Assembly (NCBI GenBank): GCA_009829735.1
Contig: CM020619.1
Location: 19,969,816-20,033,815 of the forward strand
Length of the DNA: 64,000 nt
Direction of reading: 5' to 3'
DNA from: Pyropia yezoensis
Taxonomy: Eukaryota; Rhodophyta; Bangiophyceae; Bangiales; Bangiaceae
Positions 34,674-46,559 of the stretch are shown here, piece by piece; the first letter of the stretch is position 1, and the number at the start of each line of letters is the position of its first letter. The notes beneath the pieces are model-generated. The model was given only the letters and a program-made list of their open reading frames with translations. It had not been told where the DNA came from and searched no databases. The translations under genes and the position numbers were made by a program.

Positions 34674-35515
34674 GCCCCCCCCGGCACGCTCATCACTGAA
34701 ACGGACACTCCTGCAGAAGCTCAAGGGGGTCCAGATCGGTTCTGTGCCGGTGCCGAGGCTGCTGTCGCAGATCCGCGCCACACACTGGTGGACCGAGGCG
34801 TCCCGCGTTCTGCAAATGACGCGTCGCCCTCCCTCGAAGGTACTGGTCTCAGGTTAGGCCGACCAGGCATTCTCAATCGGACCAAGCGATTGGCCTCAGC
34901 CGACTGTTGTCTGAAGGGCCCAAAGAGGGCTCGTCGTGGGCGACCTTTGTGCTCCTTTACTCTTCCCAACGGTCATTTCCCGTCAAGCAAGCCCATGCTG
35001 GAAAGGCGGGAGGCTGAGGCTGCCACACGGCGCCGCTTCCCAAGCCAGTGCGATGTCGATTTCGAGCACGAGGTCAGCGCCCGAGTGCTGGCCTTTCTCA
35101 CCGGGAGCGACGTTCTCTACCCCTCAACTGTTGCTTATCATCCGCGCGATATTGCACAAGTGCGCCCTTCCGCGACGCGTGGTCGGCTTGAATCGTGATT
35201 CTCGAATGTTCTCCGCACGGCCAGCCTGTCCCTGTCGAGAGATGCCGACCCATCTCTTGTTGGCGCATTGCATGCTCGTTTTTGGGCCCTTTTCTACTTT
35301 GCGTACAGGCACTACGGGCGAGATCTCCCCGTAGGGGCGCGGTAGCATCGATAGGTTTTTGCATTTTTCATTATTTCACGGAGCGTGCATGCCTACCATC
35401 CGCGATCTTCTGGCTCTGATCCTGACTTGTATGCCCATTTAATGCCTCCGTCTGGGTTGTTGAGAGCGGCCGGGCCTTTTGTCTTCATGCATGTCATGCG
35501 CCCATTGAACGAATA
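34674..35515 (+). pseudogene. Decayed coding frame of unknown function
   Basis: The same frame as the 13-residue repeats continues as TLITETDTPAEAQGG..., open to a stop at 35198, and stays protein-like beyond it (a stretch with ADPSLVGALHARFWALFYFAYRH near 35244-35315 and a PSGLLRAAGPFVFMHVMRP end near 35450-35508), with a few stop codons between. Likely the degraded 3' part of the split C48-type gene. No domain recognised. Confidence 0.35.
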
Positions 35516-36264
35516 ACTCACACCGAAGACCCATCTTCGCCGCTGCCGACCTCAGCTCTCGCGCCATCTGCGGTAACAGGCACGAGCACCTTGTCCGTTG
35601 CATCACGCACGCAAGCGGCTCCCGCGACCCTGTCCCTGCGGCCGGCCGTCGCTCCTGCCAGTTGGCGTGACCGCCACCCAAGAGGCGAGTCCCATCCCAG
35701 CGAGCTCTCCTGTTCCGCGTCGTCCCCGCATGGCTGCACGCCGGCTCGCCGCAGAGCCCAAGAGTTGCCATACGGCGCAATGCTGGTAGTCCTGGCGGCT
35801 GCAAAAAAAATATCCGTGTATGTTGGCGGGAGGGCAGGACCATGTTGGAAGCTGGGTGAGGAGGTGTTCGTGGGAAGTGCGCAGGCACAGCAAAATCAGC
35901 GAGTTGTCGTGAAAACCCTCTTCGCGGCAGAAGCACGCGCATGAGCAACAGGACCGCTGAAAATGCCTTTGGTGTCACCATTGACTCAGAAAAAGCCTCA
36001 CTCATTGACTCGGAAGAAGCCTCACCATCAACCGCATGCGGACTGCAGGGGGCTGCTATTGAACCATCTTGCATGTATTGCAGTCGTTCTAGGCAGTGAT
36101 ATTAGCGCCACAGATTGTATCATGACCGTGTAATGCAGGCGGAACGACCGATTTGTGACAGGTATACAATATTAAAGAAATCACAGAGAATATGTCTCCA
36201 GTGCTGCTATGGATGTCCGCGCACTTGCCTCAGAAAGAACGTGAAGTGGTGGTTGTGCGTACGT
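35516..36264. other. Region without secure gene
   Basis: A - strand frame of 211 codons (35439-36074) and a + strand frame of 117 codons (35591-35944) overlap; neither has a recognisable motif and both may be chance. The last 150 bp are AT-richer. Confidence 0.4.
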
Positions 36265-36269
36265 GCAAG
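36265..36269. repeat. Target-site duplication GCAAG, left copy (element E)
   Basis: GCAAG lies directly before the outer LTR of element E and again at 51374-51378 directly after the partial LTR at the other end. Confidence 0.85.
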
Positions 36270-36737
36270 TGTGACAAAAACGACTCGCACACGCTGCTCC
36301 CAAGTTGGGGCGGTGCGCAACGGCTGCCTCCCGTGTCGGGGGATCCGGAAGAAGTGCATGTCGCACACACGCTGTCCCTGTTGTGAGGCAATCCCCCCAC
36401 TAACAAACAAGAAGGTGGTGTGTGGGCCAACAGTGTCTTGGTCGGGACCGGGAAGCGAGGCCAAGCCCCGCTGTCCCTCCCCATATCCCCCCAGTGTCCC
36501 TTCAGAATCTCGCCACTCAGAATCTCCCACCCCAGCACCTGCCCACAGGGCCACACGAAAATTCAAGACGATAAAATGCAGAACACCCTTGAATCCACGT
36601 TGGATTTACTACTAAGCTAACTATCCCTTACTTAGGGAATATGGACCCAAACGCATGGGGAGAAAAGGGTCAGGCTAGCTGCCTGCCGCCACTTGCATGG
36701 CACGTGTTGCCCCCTACCTGGGGTCATTGCTGCCACA
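36270..36737 (-). repeat. LTR of element E, left full copy (468 bp)
   Basis: + strand ends TGTGACA...TGCCACA. It is followed on the right by CTCCCCTCTCCTC (36738-36750), which on the - strand is the purine tract preceding a 3' LTR. A full-length match lies at 50363-50830. Confidence 0.88.
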
Positions 36738-36945
36738 CTCCCCTCTCCTCAGTTCCGACCGACCCGGTCGGCCCTGCGAGGGGGCATAAATACGCACATC
36801 GCGGCGTTGGGGGCGCGACTTGCTGTCCCCCCGGTACGTCATGCGGACGTGAAGGCGATAACGTTGACCACCCCCCTCCTCAAGCTTGCCCACTTGGCAT
36901 CTTGCTCTTATCAGTGCTCACCTTACCATCACCAACACACCCTTT
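36738..36945 (-). promoter_or_regulatory. Polypurine tract and start of internal region of element E
   Basis: The purine tract (36738-36750, read on -) is followed by sequence matching 50831-51040. This is the region from which the antisense ORF of element E would be transcribed. Element D is inserted at its right end. Confidence 0.7.
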
Positions 36946-37645
36946 TGTAGCGTTATGGCCCTTCTGGCCCACGGTCCACACACACAGAAAAGCACAGCGG
37001 GGTCAGGAGGGAACGGGTAAAGGTCCCAGCGTCATTCACTTGCCCGCCCCTTCAAAGGCAAGGGTAAAAGGACAAAAGCTCGAGGGAGCAAGGACCCAAA
37101 GAACCGTTGATTTTACAAGTTGGTTCCGGGGAGACCCCGGAGCACCCCTCAAGAGCCTCCCCCTTGGCCCCTCCAGGGGCCTAGAGCGGGGCCCCCAGAG
37201 GGCGCCCCTGGCGGGTCGAGCGCCAGCAAGGCGTCTGACCTCCACCAGGTCCTCCAACGCATCCCCTACAACGGGGTTACGCTGGGGCGCCGAGGGTCAC
37301 CAATCAACCTCCGGTCGCCAACCACAAGCGAAAAGCAAGCGAAAATCCCCCCACCCACAGATGCCAATCCCCGAAAAAAACCCAGTGGGAAAAAGGGGAA
37401 AGACACGAAAACATGCAGTGAAAACAAATACAAAACAAATGGCCACAATGGCCAGTAAGGCCACCTCCACCGGCCAAATCCGCCTTCCTGGGTGGGACCA
37501 ATCAGGATCCCGGTTGTGTCGCCACGGTCCCGAGTCACTGACAGAGGGGTCCCCGGAAAGAGAAGGGCTCCACGTAGGATAGCCTGCCGGGTCTCAAGTC
37601 ACCTCCCCAAGGGCCCGCTTGTCCCCAAAGCCTCAGAACGCTACA
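36946..37645 (-). repeat. 3' LTR of element D (700 bp)
   Basis: + strand ends TGTAGCG...CGCTACA, close to the TGTAGCA/TGCTACA tips of family 1 although the rest is unrelated. On its right TGGCCCCCTCAC forms the purine tract when read on the - strand. Confidence 0.92.
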
Positions 37646-38309
37646 TGGCCCCCTCACAAAGGCCGAGCGTCCCGCCGGCCAACAAGGTACAGGATTCGAG
37701 CGGGCCGAGGGGAAGAACCGATAAGTCCGGGGAGTGAGGACCGCACACAACGACTCGCTGGGCCAGTGTCTCCGACAGCGGTCGCCTTCTAGGAGAGGCG
37801 TGGTCCACGGGTGTCGGAGAGAGTCCGCCGAGAGGGGTCACAACGGGGGCCACACGCGCTGGAGAGAGGGAGGGGCAGGGCGCGGGAGAGAGAGAGGGGG
37901 GGAATGCTCGGCAGGGCACCCCTACGGCATGCTTGACCCCATCCCTCTCTGCCTCAGAGCGTCAGGGGAGTGGTCGAGCGCTATCGTACGGGAGGGGGGT
38001 GGGTTCAAGCCTGCCGTGGCCATGCCGCCGGGTCCGCCTCCTGTCTGGGAGAGAGACCCGGACATCAGCGGGCCCCCTCGGGTCCCTGCGATCGTATCCA
38101 CCCTGGCCACCCGACTCACTCATACCCAGCGCGGGCCCTCGGACCCACGCACGCCATCGCGTCGGCCGCCACCACCACCATACTCATCGGTCCCTCACCT
38201 GGCCTGCTACCTTGCGGATCCCCTGGCCCCTTCACCTCCTCTCTTACCTTCGGTCCCCCGGTTTTCAAGGGGCCCTCACGTTCCCGACGCGGCGGCGTCG
38301 CGGACCACG
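37646..38309 (+). promoter_or_regulatory. Polypurine tract and leader of the antisense gene, element D
   Basis: The purine tract (read on -) adjoins the LTR. The following GC-rich sequence is open in the antisense-gene frame from about 37734, with ATGs at 37930 and 38310; it is Pro/Ser-rich, and I cannot say whether it is translated. Confidence 0.45.
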
Positions 38310-39939
38310 ATGGACGTGTACAGCGGAGCGGTTCCTGATGGGCCCCATGGTAAAGATGGGCCTAACAACCACGGTGAAATAGAGGAGCCGGGGGCGGGCA
38401 AGCTGTTCAACGACATCATCGGCAGGTTTCTGGAGCAGTTTGGGCCCAAAGGCCGCGTTGCGTGGGACCGCGAGAGGGCCAGGGGTTGGGTCACATCCAC
38501 AAGGGCTCAAGAAACCCTGCGCTTCATCGACGGGCCCTGTACTGGCTACTCCTTCTTCCGCCAGATGGTCACCATTCCCGAGGCCCGTGTTCCACTGCGG
38601 ACCGACCGGTCCGAGTCGATCATTGTGGTCCGTCATGTGGACGAGGTGGGCTACGTGGTCCGCTTCAAGGAGGAGCGGGCCAAGGCGCTTGCCGGGTCCA
38701 CGTCGTTGCCGGCGGCCTCATCGGGCCAGTATGTCATCAAGGTCCCTTCGGTTCTGGGTCACGACGGGCTCAAGCCGGACCGTCAGTACCTGGTGACCAG
38801 CCGGCACCACCGGGACAAGCATCGGATCTTCGTGGACTGGCATCAACAAGAGTGCCCAAGTTGTCCCGCCATGGACCGTGGGGCCCACTGTGTCGGGGTC
38901 CCTCAGTGGTGGGTTGGTGTCGGGGTCCCTTTTGGAGCCATCACGCAGCTGCCACCGGTCCTTTGTTACTTCGGGGCCCTACTGCGGGCCAACGATTTTT
39001 CCACCTGTGCCCTGTTTCGGTCCGAGTGGGCCGTGCACGCGGGGGTCCTTCTGCTCCGTACGGCCCGGCTATCCTGCCAGTTGTGGCTCTTCTTCCGGAC
39101 CGTTCGAGCCTAAATCCGTCGTATAGGGATCAAGGTGATCTGTCGCACCCAGTCGGGTATGGACTCCGTGGCCGAGCGGGACCTTGAGCTTCTTCTGGAC
39201 CTGCTTGACAAGGTGGCCCCGGTTCCCGGTTTAGTGGCCCGTCTTCACAAGGTGAGCTCGAAGGACCGTATGCGAATTTCCTGGGTCCATGTGCGGTTCG
39301 AGCCGACGGACGGGATCTGAGGGGTCCGTGTCGATGAGGGCCAGGCCCCGTTGGACCCACCTTATTCCTCCGACGTGTTGGAGAGTCAGGAAATCGCTGG
39401 GGACCGAGGGGCCGAGGGTGCCGCTTCTCAAGGCGCTGCTCTTCCCGCTCCGGTCGTGGCCCGCGTCAGCCGGTTCCACGGGTCATCGCCGAGGGCCCTC
39501 CTCCGGTCCGGCCATCCTCGTCGCCAACCTCATGGGCCACCCAGACGTCCCTGACTCCGAGCTGCCCCAGTTGGAAGGTGGTACCTCACCGCAAGTCGTC
39601 GGGGCCCTTCGCGGCGTGGTTGAAGGCCCTATGGACAACCTGGAGGGGGCCTATGTTGGACCTCTCCTCGCGGGTTGTCTCCATACGATGGTGAACCTTG
39701 GCACTCGTGCAGCCGAGTGGGCCCAGGGCCAAGTGGGCTCGGAGATCCCTGACTACAAGCGGCTCCTGGATCTCGTGGACCGGCATGGGATCCGCCAGGA
39801 CCTTGGGAAGGAGTTGGTCTTTGCGACCCGGAAGGCTCAGCGGGAATGGGGGACCACATCGGGGTCGCGGGTCCGAGGGCGGTCCGATGTGGACAACGAA
39901 GAGGAGGACCTTCGGGCCGAGAGTCGGGCCCGATACTGA
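38310..39939 (+). pseudogene. Antisense accessory ORF region of element D
   Basis: Lies opposite to gag-pol, between the end of pol and the 3' LTR, like the antisense gene of family 1. It starts MDVYSGAVPDGPHG. Recognisable blocks in order: QYLVTSRHH (near 38785), WWVGVGVPFG, LCYFGALLRAND (near 38960), VLLLRTARL, ERDLELLLDLLDKV, and a C-terminal LLDLVDRHGIR...RKAQREW (near 39757-39849). It ends with an acidic DNEEEDLRAESRARY tail. These blocks match the family 1 product in order and spacing (YFGSVLA, REFEALLAVHDAVNW, VVDRRDIAD...TREW). About one to two breaks. Function unknown. Confidence 0.7.
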
Positions 39940-40598
39940 GTCAACTTGGGGATGTTGTTAGATTGAGGGTTGGCCTTTCTCTTTTAGTAGGGCCCATGTT
40001 GTCCACCATAAACCTGTGTTTGCTCGTCACCCGGGGGATGGGAGCAGTTCAAGTCCAGCGGAGACAGAGCCCCAACAGAGCGAAGACACTACAGGGGGCC
40101 AAAAAGAAGGGTAGGTATATGGAAGAGGGAACATAAGCCCCATATCAGAAGTTAACCCCCCTCTCTTCCCTTTTTGGGTTCCTCACCATTATGGGTCCTT
40201 AGTTTTCCCTGGTATCCGGTACAGTGCTAGTATCCAAATTAACTGACACTTGTGGCCCGCCCGACACTGCACGAGTCCAAGGGATAAACCCCTGCTTAGT
40301 CAGGCATAAGACCCATAGTCTGTGGCAGTGTGGGCCCATACTCTCCACCGTTGTCTCACGGACCATGGGCCTAGTCAAGGCCAGAAGGTGGGTCACAAGG
40401 GACTGGGCAAGAGCATCGAGGGCCAGGGTACTCCAGCGGTCCACCACGAGGGCACATATCCGCCCCTGGTTCCAGACACCAGGGCCAAACAGAGTAGATG
40501 GCTTTCAATGGTTCCAGTAAAGCTAGGGCCCGCTCCTCCAGCATGGGGGGCTCGGTCCGAACTCGGAAACAATACTATGTCACCTTGCGCCGGTCGAA
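39940..40598. other. Convergent intergenic region, element D
   Basis: About 660 bp between the antisense ORF stop and the end of pol. No array like the 24-bp palindromes of family 1 was seen. No coding potential recognised. Confidence 0.5.
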
Positions 40599-43500
40599 CT
40601 AGTACCAGGGTTCCCAAGTGTCCTCGCTGGGGGCGTACACCCACCAACGTACCTTGAGCCAGAGGTCCCCATCATTATCACGGTCCCAAGCGACAAAGCG
40701 TTCCCAAACCAACTGCTTCCCAGTGTCCTCATGGTCCAGTGGGACAACGGGTTCCTTCGGGCCATGAAGCATTGTTGAGGAGTCCATCTCTCCCGCTGGG
40801 GTCGGGGCTCGGGCCACATGGTCACTGCTGACTCTGTCAGCGAATCCCTTGGCCATCACCGTGAAGGTGTTGCCATCGCGTCTTAGGATCCGGTAGGGCC
40901 CTTCAACAATCTGATCCAACTTCTTGCGCTCCTTGTCGGGAGTGTCCACATGGACACGGTCGCCGGACTTTAGGGTCTCGTTGACCGTATTGACCCGACG
41001 ATCATAGCTCTTCCTGTATCTCTTCTGGGCCAGCTCAAGGTTGTTACGGACCTGCAAGGCCAGGTCACGGAGATGGGCCCGTCGAGCCACACGCATTGTC
41101 TAAGCGGACCCAGGGAGCTTCTTGGGATACAAAGAGCTCGGCAGCTGGTCCAAAGCATATGACCGGACCCTCTATGGGACCACGAACTCCAACGGGGGGC
41201 CACGCCTGTGCTCTGCTGAGGCCTCGAGTTGTAGGCCACCGTCAACACGAGTACAAGCCCGTCCCATCGGTCCTGATGGTCCTCGATGTAGGTCCTCAAC
41301 TGGGCCACGATGGTCCGGTTGTAACGCTGAACCTGGCCCTGGGTCTGTGGGTAATATGTGGTCGATGTAAGATGCTTGATACCAATCATACTACACACGG
41401 CCCGGAAGTGAGTTGAGGTAAGCTGGGGCCCATTGTCGGTCAGCAAAGTGTCAGGGGGATCATAGGAAGCTACCCAAGAGATCAAAACGGCCGACGCTAC
41501 GGACTCAGCGTCTTCATGGTCCACAGGGACAACACGGGTCAGTTTTGTAAAACGGTCCACCATGGCCACCAGATACTTGTGCCATTAATGGTCTCCGTTA
41601 AGGGGCCCAGCAGGTCAAGACACACATCGGTAAACGGTTCAGTGGCCGGGAAGAGCCGGAGTGGGTTGGTCCGTCGGCGCCCTTGAACACTGCGTTTTGC
41701 ACAGGCGGAGCATCGGGACACAAAAGCGTACACGTCAGTGATCATAGAGTCCCAGTGAAGGGACCGACGGAGCGACGTGTACATCTCATTGACTCCAGGG
41801 TGTCCCGCGTGGCCCAGCTTATGTTCGAGCATAAGGATCTCCATCTGTAGGCTCTTCGGGACCAGTATCTGCACCGCACGGTCCAAGGGGGCCAGGCAAA
41901 CAAGCAGGCCATCGGGCGTCTCCCCAAACCGAGGGTTGGTATTCTGGTCCAATTTGGTCCCTTATCTCCTTGCATCGGGGGTCCTTGGCTTGGGCCTAAA
42001 AAATCCTCCGAACCGTCATGGGCGGGTACCGCTTGTCGCTCTTGAGGCTCGGTTGGACCCAGCCCCTTGCGAAGTTGGCTAGGGTCAGTAGGGCCGCAGT
42101 CTCTTCCGGTATGGGACCGCGGTCCGCGCCCAACGTGGCCAGTCGCGACATAACGTCCGCCGCGTGGTGGTGCTGACCGGGCCTTGACTCCACCGTATAA
42201 TTGAACTCAGCAAGCCTTAAGCGCCAGCGGGCCAGACGTCCATGAGCCCCATCTATATGTAGCATCCACTTGAGGGCCGTGTGGTCCGTGCGGACAATAA
42301 AGCGGGTCACTTGAAGATAGGGCCTCAGTAAAAACACGGCCCACACGACGGCCAGGCATTCCCGCTCCGTCGTGCTGTACTTCCTCTCTGCCGCCGTCAA
42401 GACCCGACTCGAGAATCCAACGGGCCGGTAGGACCCGTCCTCTTGCTCCTGAAGCAAAACGCACCCAATTTGGGCTGCTCTAGCATCGGTATCAACGATG
42501 TCCTGGCCCTTGCGTTTCGGTAGGGCCAGAAAGGGAGTGTGAGTCAGGCGGTACTTGAGGTCCTCAAACGCGTCCATCTGTTCCAGGGTAAAAGATGGCA
42601 AGGGGTCAGGGACCTTAGTACTCGTCAGGGCCAAAAGGGGACGAGCGACCTTGGCGTTGTCCCTTACGAACCGACAGTACACGCTGCACATACCAAGGAA
42701 ACTTCGTAGGTCCTTCTTGGTCCTTGGGGCCTTGGCTTGACGAAGCCCGACCAGGTTCTTCTTATTGACCCGAAGCTGGCCCTTGCCAACGATGTGGCCC
42801 AAGTACTGGACTCATCCTGGAACAGGTGACACTTCATCGCTTTCAGGGACACAACAGCGTTAGATAGCAACTCAAAAACCTCTTCAAGGTGGGCCAGATG
42901 CTCCTCATGGGACCTAGTGAAAACAATCACGTCATCGAAGTAAAGCAAGCACGTCTTCCACTTGACTCCAGAAAGGGTCATATCAATGGCCCGTTGGAAC
43001 GTAGCGGGCGCCATAATGAGACCAAACTGGAGCCGTACGTACTTGTAGGTCCCTTTGTGACCGGTGCATGTCGTCTTGTCCTGGTCCTCAAGGGCCACAG
43101 GGATTTGCCAATGTCCGGCGTTGGCACTAAACATAGAGAAAACGGTCGCCTTCTCTAGGAAGTCAATACAATCGTCCATCCGGGGGAGGGGGTAAGTGAC
43201 CTTGACCGTGAGGTCGTTGAGCCGACGGTAATCAACACAGAATCGGGGGGTCCCATCAGACTTTGGGACCAAAACGACAGGAAAGGACCATTCGGCTTGC
43301 GACGGCTCGATAACTTGGAGCTTCAGCTGCTTCTTGACTTGCTCCCTAATGAGGTCCCGATGGTGGAGCCCAGTACGATACGGTTGGGACCTTATGGGCC
43401 GTGCCCCCTCCTTCAGCGTGATGCAATGAGGGGTTATATCCAAACGGCCCAGCTGGCCATCCCACAGTCCCTTGTATCGGTGCAGCAGTTCTCGTACCGC

Positions 43501-43650
43501 GCCGTGTAGGGCCGCAGGGATCAGTTCATAGGCCACCCGCGGCAAAAGCTCCGGACCAACATTGTCGACCTTAAGCCTCTCAATCGGGGGGACAGGGTCA
43601 ACGGTCTGAACCATCTTGGCCCACGATTCCGTCTGTTTCGCCACCTGCAA
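40599..43650 (-). pseudogene. pol: pol region of element D: RT, RNase H, integrase, chromodomain
   Basis: From right to left: RT (FCVDYRRLND; YFDDVIVF near 42930), RNase H (VDTDARAAQIGC, STTEREC), integrase zinc finger (HAGHPGV...CSACAKR), catalytic core (LDLLGP, TDNGPQL, QGQVQRYNR), and a chromodomain ending YAPSEDTWEPWY next to the stop at 40599. It differs from family 1 pol through most positions outside motifs, so it is a separate family. Several breaks. Confidence 0.92.
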
Positions 43651-43671
43651 CGAGGCTCCTTCAGCGGGCCC

Positions 43672-45585
43672 CTACGTGGCGAACGGGTTGGCCCCCTCAC
43701 AGGGCTCTGGCAACTCCTCGAGCGGGATCTCTTGAACTGGACCATCGTATGAGACCGCGAGGCCCACTGCCAAGTTCTTGGGCAGGTTCACGGGCATCTT
43801 GGACAGATTCGTCAGGTACAGTCGGAAATCCTTTCGAGTCTTGACATGGGCCAAAGCATTGTGCCGCCCCCCCTTACTCTTGTCCCAGGGGCTTTGGGTC
43901 CTCAGGGCCATCGTTCTCGGGATCATCACGGTCCGCCTCGTCGTCCGAGAGGTTGATCCCCTCGCACAGCGCCTGGACCATAGCGATCCGAGTCTTACGA
44001 TGGAACTCATGGTCCGCCATAGAATGGACCTCGGTAGACTGACTTTGGCCCCGTGTGGCTCCAAGGAAATTATCTCGGGCCTTCTGGACCATCTTGCGTT
44101 GCGCCTCCGTCAGGGTGGGACATTGGTGGGCCATGTGGCCCGTCTCCCAACAGAGGTAGCACCGATGGGAGTCGACTGTCCAGAGTTCGGCCCCTGACAT
44201 ACGGAACTGTGGGGGCCTTGAACCCATACGTCCTGCCAGGGTCAATCCCGTCCATTTCCATGCCCACGGGCCGCTGCAGAACCGTCGAAGGGCCCGTCGA
44301 GTCCACATTCAGCAGCGGTTCAGAATCAGTGGGCTTCCGGGGCTTGAAATCAACGGGCCGACGTGTGGCCCCAGATGGCGAGCCCCGCGAAGAAGACGCT
44401 TGGCCCTGGGCCATCTTTATCACGTCGGTGGCCGCCTTGTGCTTCCCAGAAGCAAAGGTACCGAGCTGCTGATAGGTCCGTTTCGGACCGTTAAAGACGT
44501 ACGCATCGGTCCGCAGGAAATCCGTGAGCCCTTGGATCAGTTGCTGCTTCATGGTCTCTTCCGAGTGGATGTTTCCAACCGACTTGGTGAGCCCACGGAG
44601 CCGCAGAGCAAAGGCCTCAATAGTCTCTTCCGGTTCCTTTGTGGCCCTGCTAAACTTTTCCTGGGCCACAGCGAGCGCATGGGGTTCCGCATATGTCTCC
44701 AGGAACCAATTGAGGCCTCTGGGTAACTAGTGATCAACGCGCCCCCCGAAGCGCTTGTGGAATCAGGTAGGGCCCGTAACTACCGCAGTTCCGCGTCGCC
44801 CGAGAGGAACTGAGGGATCACATGAAGCGCCATACCCTCAGAGACCCCATTGTCGTTACAGGACTTCACCAGCTTACGGAGCCAGGTAAACACTTTAAGC
44901 CCATCCTTACCAGAGAAGTTCGGATAACCGGCAAAAGAGTGTCTCATGTTACGGGCCACACGGCCCATCTTCTTCGCTTCACGGGTCCTATACGTGTTCT
45001 TCTTGTTCAGGAGTCGATAGGTGCGATAGTCTAGGACCTTGAAGAAGCGATCATCTGAACAGCTAAGGATCTCGGGGCCAGGTCGCTCGCAGTCCTGCGC
45101 GCCGGTGGACTCCGCACTAGAGGAAGAGGACCCAGAGGTCCCGGAAGAGGATGAGGAGCCCGATGAACGGCGACATCGGGACCGACGGCGACGACAACTA
45201 GTACTATTGGACCGTCGGGAACCAGGGGATCGTTCGGGACCTACGGACCCACCCTGACCAGCGGGGCTCTGGCTCAGGGCCTGCGATACTGTGGCCAAGA
45301 TCTCGTCACGGAAAGTCTCAAGGACCGAATGAAGCTCTGTCGGCCCGGAATCATCTGCGGAACCGGGGATACGGGTTCCACCTCGACCCCAGTCCCTTTG
45401 TCTCGACGCGAATTAGAACGAATCACAGCCGGCGGCGTCTGACGCCGGCGCGGAATACCAGAGAGCCCGCCTCCGCCGTGAATCTCAGGACCACTAGGGG
45501 CCCCACGACCACGACCAGCGGGTGTCACCATCGATGCGTCCGAGGGCGCACCGCGGCCCCGCCCACCAGGGGGAAGGTCCGCCAT
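43672..45585 (-). pseudogene. gag: gag region of element D
   Basis: Likely start MADLPPGGRGRGAP at 45585. An Arg/Gly- and Ser-rich N-terminal part is followed by a capsid-like region (GYPNFSGKDGLKVFTWLRKL; EETIEAFALRLRGL) and a CCHC zinc knuckle CYLCWETGHMAHQC near 44120-44161. A segment with NLPKNLAVGLAVSYD leads into pol. A few breaks. Confidence 0.85.
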
Positions 45586-45708
45586 GTTGGCCCTGCGGCA
45601 ATCGACCTGAACCAAAGGGTACCTCGAACAGGGTCAAGGGACCAAAAGAACCACAGCGCCACCAAGGGTAGGAGAAGGCCTTCCCGATACGGGAGAAGAA
45701 TATGGCCC

Positions 45709-45726
45709 TCCCCTGCTGCTCCACCA
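45709..45726 (-). promoter_or_regulatory. tRNA primer-binding site, element D
   Basis: On the - strand TGGTGGAGCAGCAGGGGA, separated from the LTR by AAAA/TTTT; identical to copy C over 18 nt. Confidence 0.88.
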
Positions 45727-45730
45727 AAAA

Positions 45731-46428
45731 TGTAGCGTTATGGCCCTTCTGGCCCAGGGTCCACACACACAAAAAAGCACAACGGGGTCAGGAGGCAACG
45801 GGTAAAGTTCCCAGCGTGATCCACTTGCCCGCCCCTTGAGAGGCAAGGGTAAAAAGTCAAAATCTCGAGGGAGCAAGGACCCAAAGAACCGTTGATTTTA
45901 CAAGTTGGTTCCGGGGAGACCCCGGAGCCCCTCAAGAGCCTCCCCCTTGGCCCCTCCAGGGGCCTAGAGCGGGGCCCCCAGAGGGCGCCCCTGGCGGGTC
46001 GAGCGCCAGCAAGGCGTCTGACCTCCACCAGGTCCTCCAACGCATCCCCTACAACGGGGTTACGCTGGGGCGCCGAGGGTCACCAATCAACCTCCGGTCG
46101 CCAACCACAAGCGAAAAGCAAGCGAAAATCCCCCCACCCACAGATGCCAATCCCCGAAAAAAACCCAGTGGGAAAAAGGGGAAAGACACGAAAACATGCA
46201 GTGAAAACAAATACAAAACAAATGGCCACAATGGCCAGTAAGGCCACCTCCACCGGCCAAATCCGCCTTCCTGGGTGGGACCAATCAGGATCCCGGTTGT
46301 GTCGCCACGGTCCCGAGTCACTGACAGAGGAGGCCCCGGAAAGAGAAGGGCTCCACGTAGGATAGCCTGCCGGGTCTCAAATCACCTCCCCAAGGGCCAG
46401 CCTGTCCTAAAAGGCTCAGAACGCCACA
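45731..46428 (-). repeat. 5' LTR of element D (698 bp)
   Basis: Pairs with 36946-37645. The central 440 bp or so are almost identical between the two LTRs, while most differences are in the outer 125 and 100 bp. Confidence 0.92.
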
Positions 46429-46559
46429 CCCTTCACCTTACCCTGGGCCGCCCCACGCTGGGGCAGCCACCCGTCTGCCCGCGATCCGAGCCCCCCTCAA
46501 CTCGAGGCGGGTCTCGTGCAGCTGCAGCCGAGTCGTCTCATCCTAACTTGGGGAGAGCC

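Larger units (their letters stand above)
36946..46428 (-). mobile_element. Ty3/gypsy chromovirus, family 2 (element D), nested in element E (about 9.5 kb)
   Basis: Read on the - strand: 5' LTR (45731-46428), PBS, gag, RT, RNase H, integrase, chromodomain, convergent antisense ORF, polypurine tract, 3' LTR (36946-37645). CCCTT occurs at both junctions (36940-36944 and 46429-46433; one extra T on the left), and an uninterrupted relative of the target site lies at about 51025-51075, which proves nesting in E. The LTRs differ by a few percent. Several breaks. Confidence 0.93.

Noticed and set aside
36115-36615. A frame crossing the left boundary of element E, suggesting a gene read into the LTR
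   Set aside because: It crosses a well-defined LTR end with a target duplication; the part outside is too short to judge.
45709-45726. tRNA-like 3' end CTGCTGCTCCACCA as part of a tRNA gene
   Set aside because: No cloverleaf around it; it lies beside LTR ends in several elements, so it is a primer-binding site.
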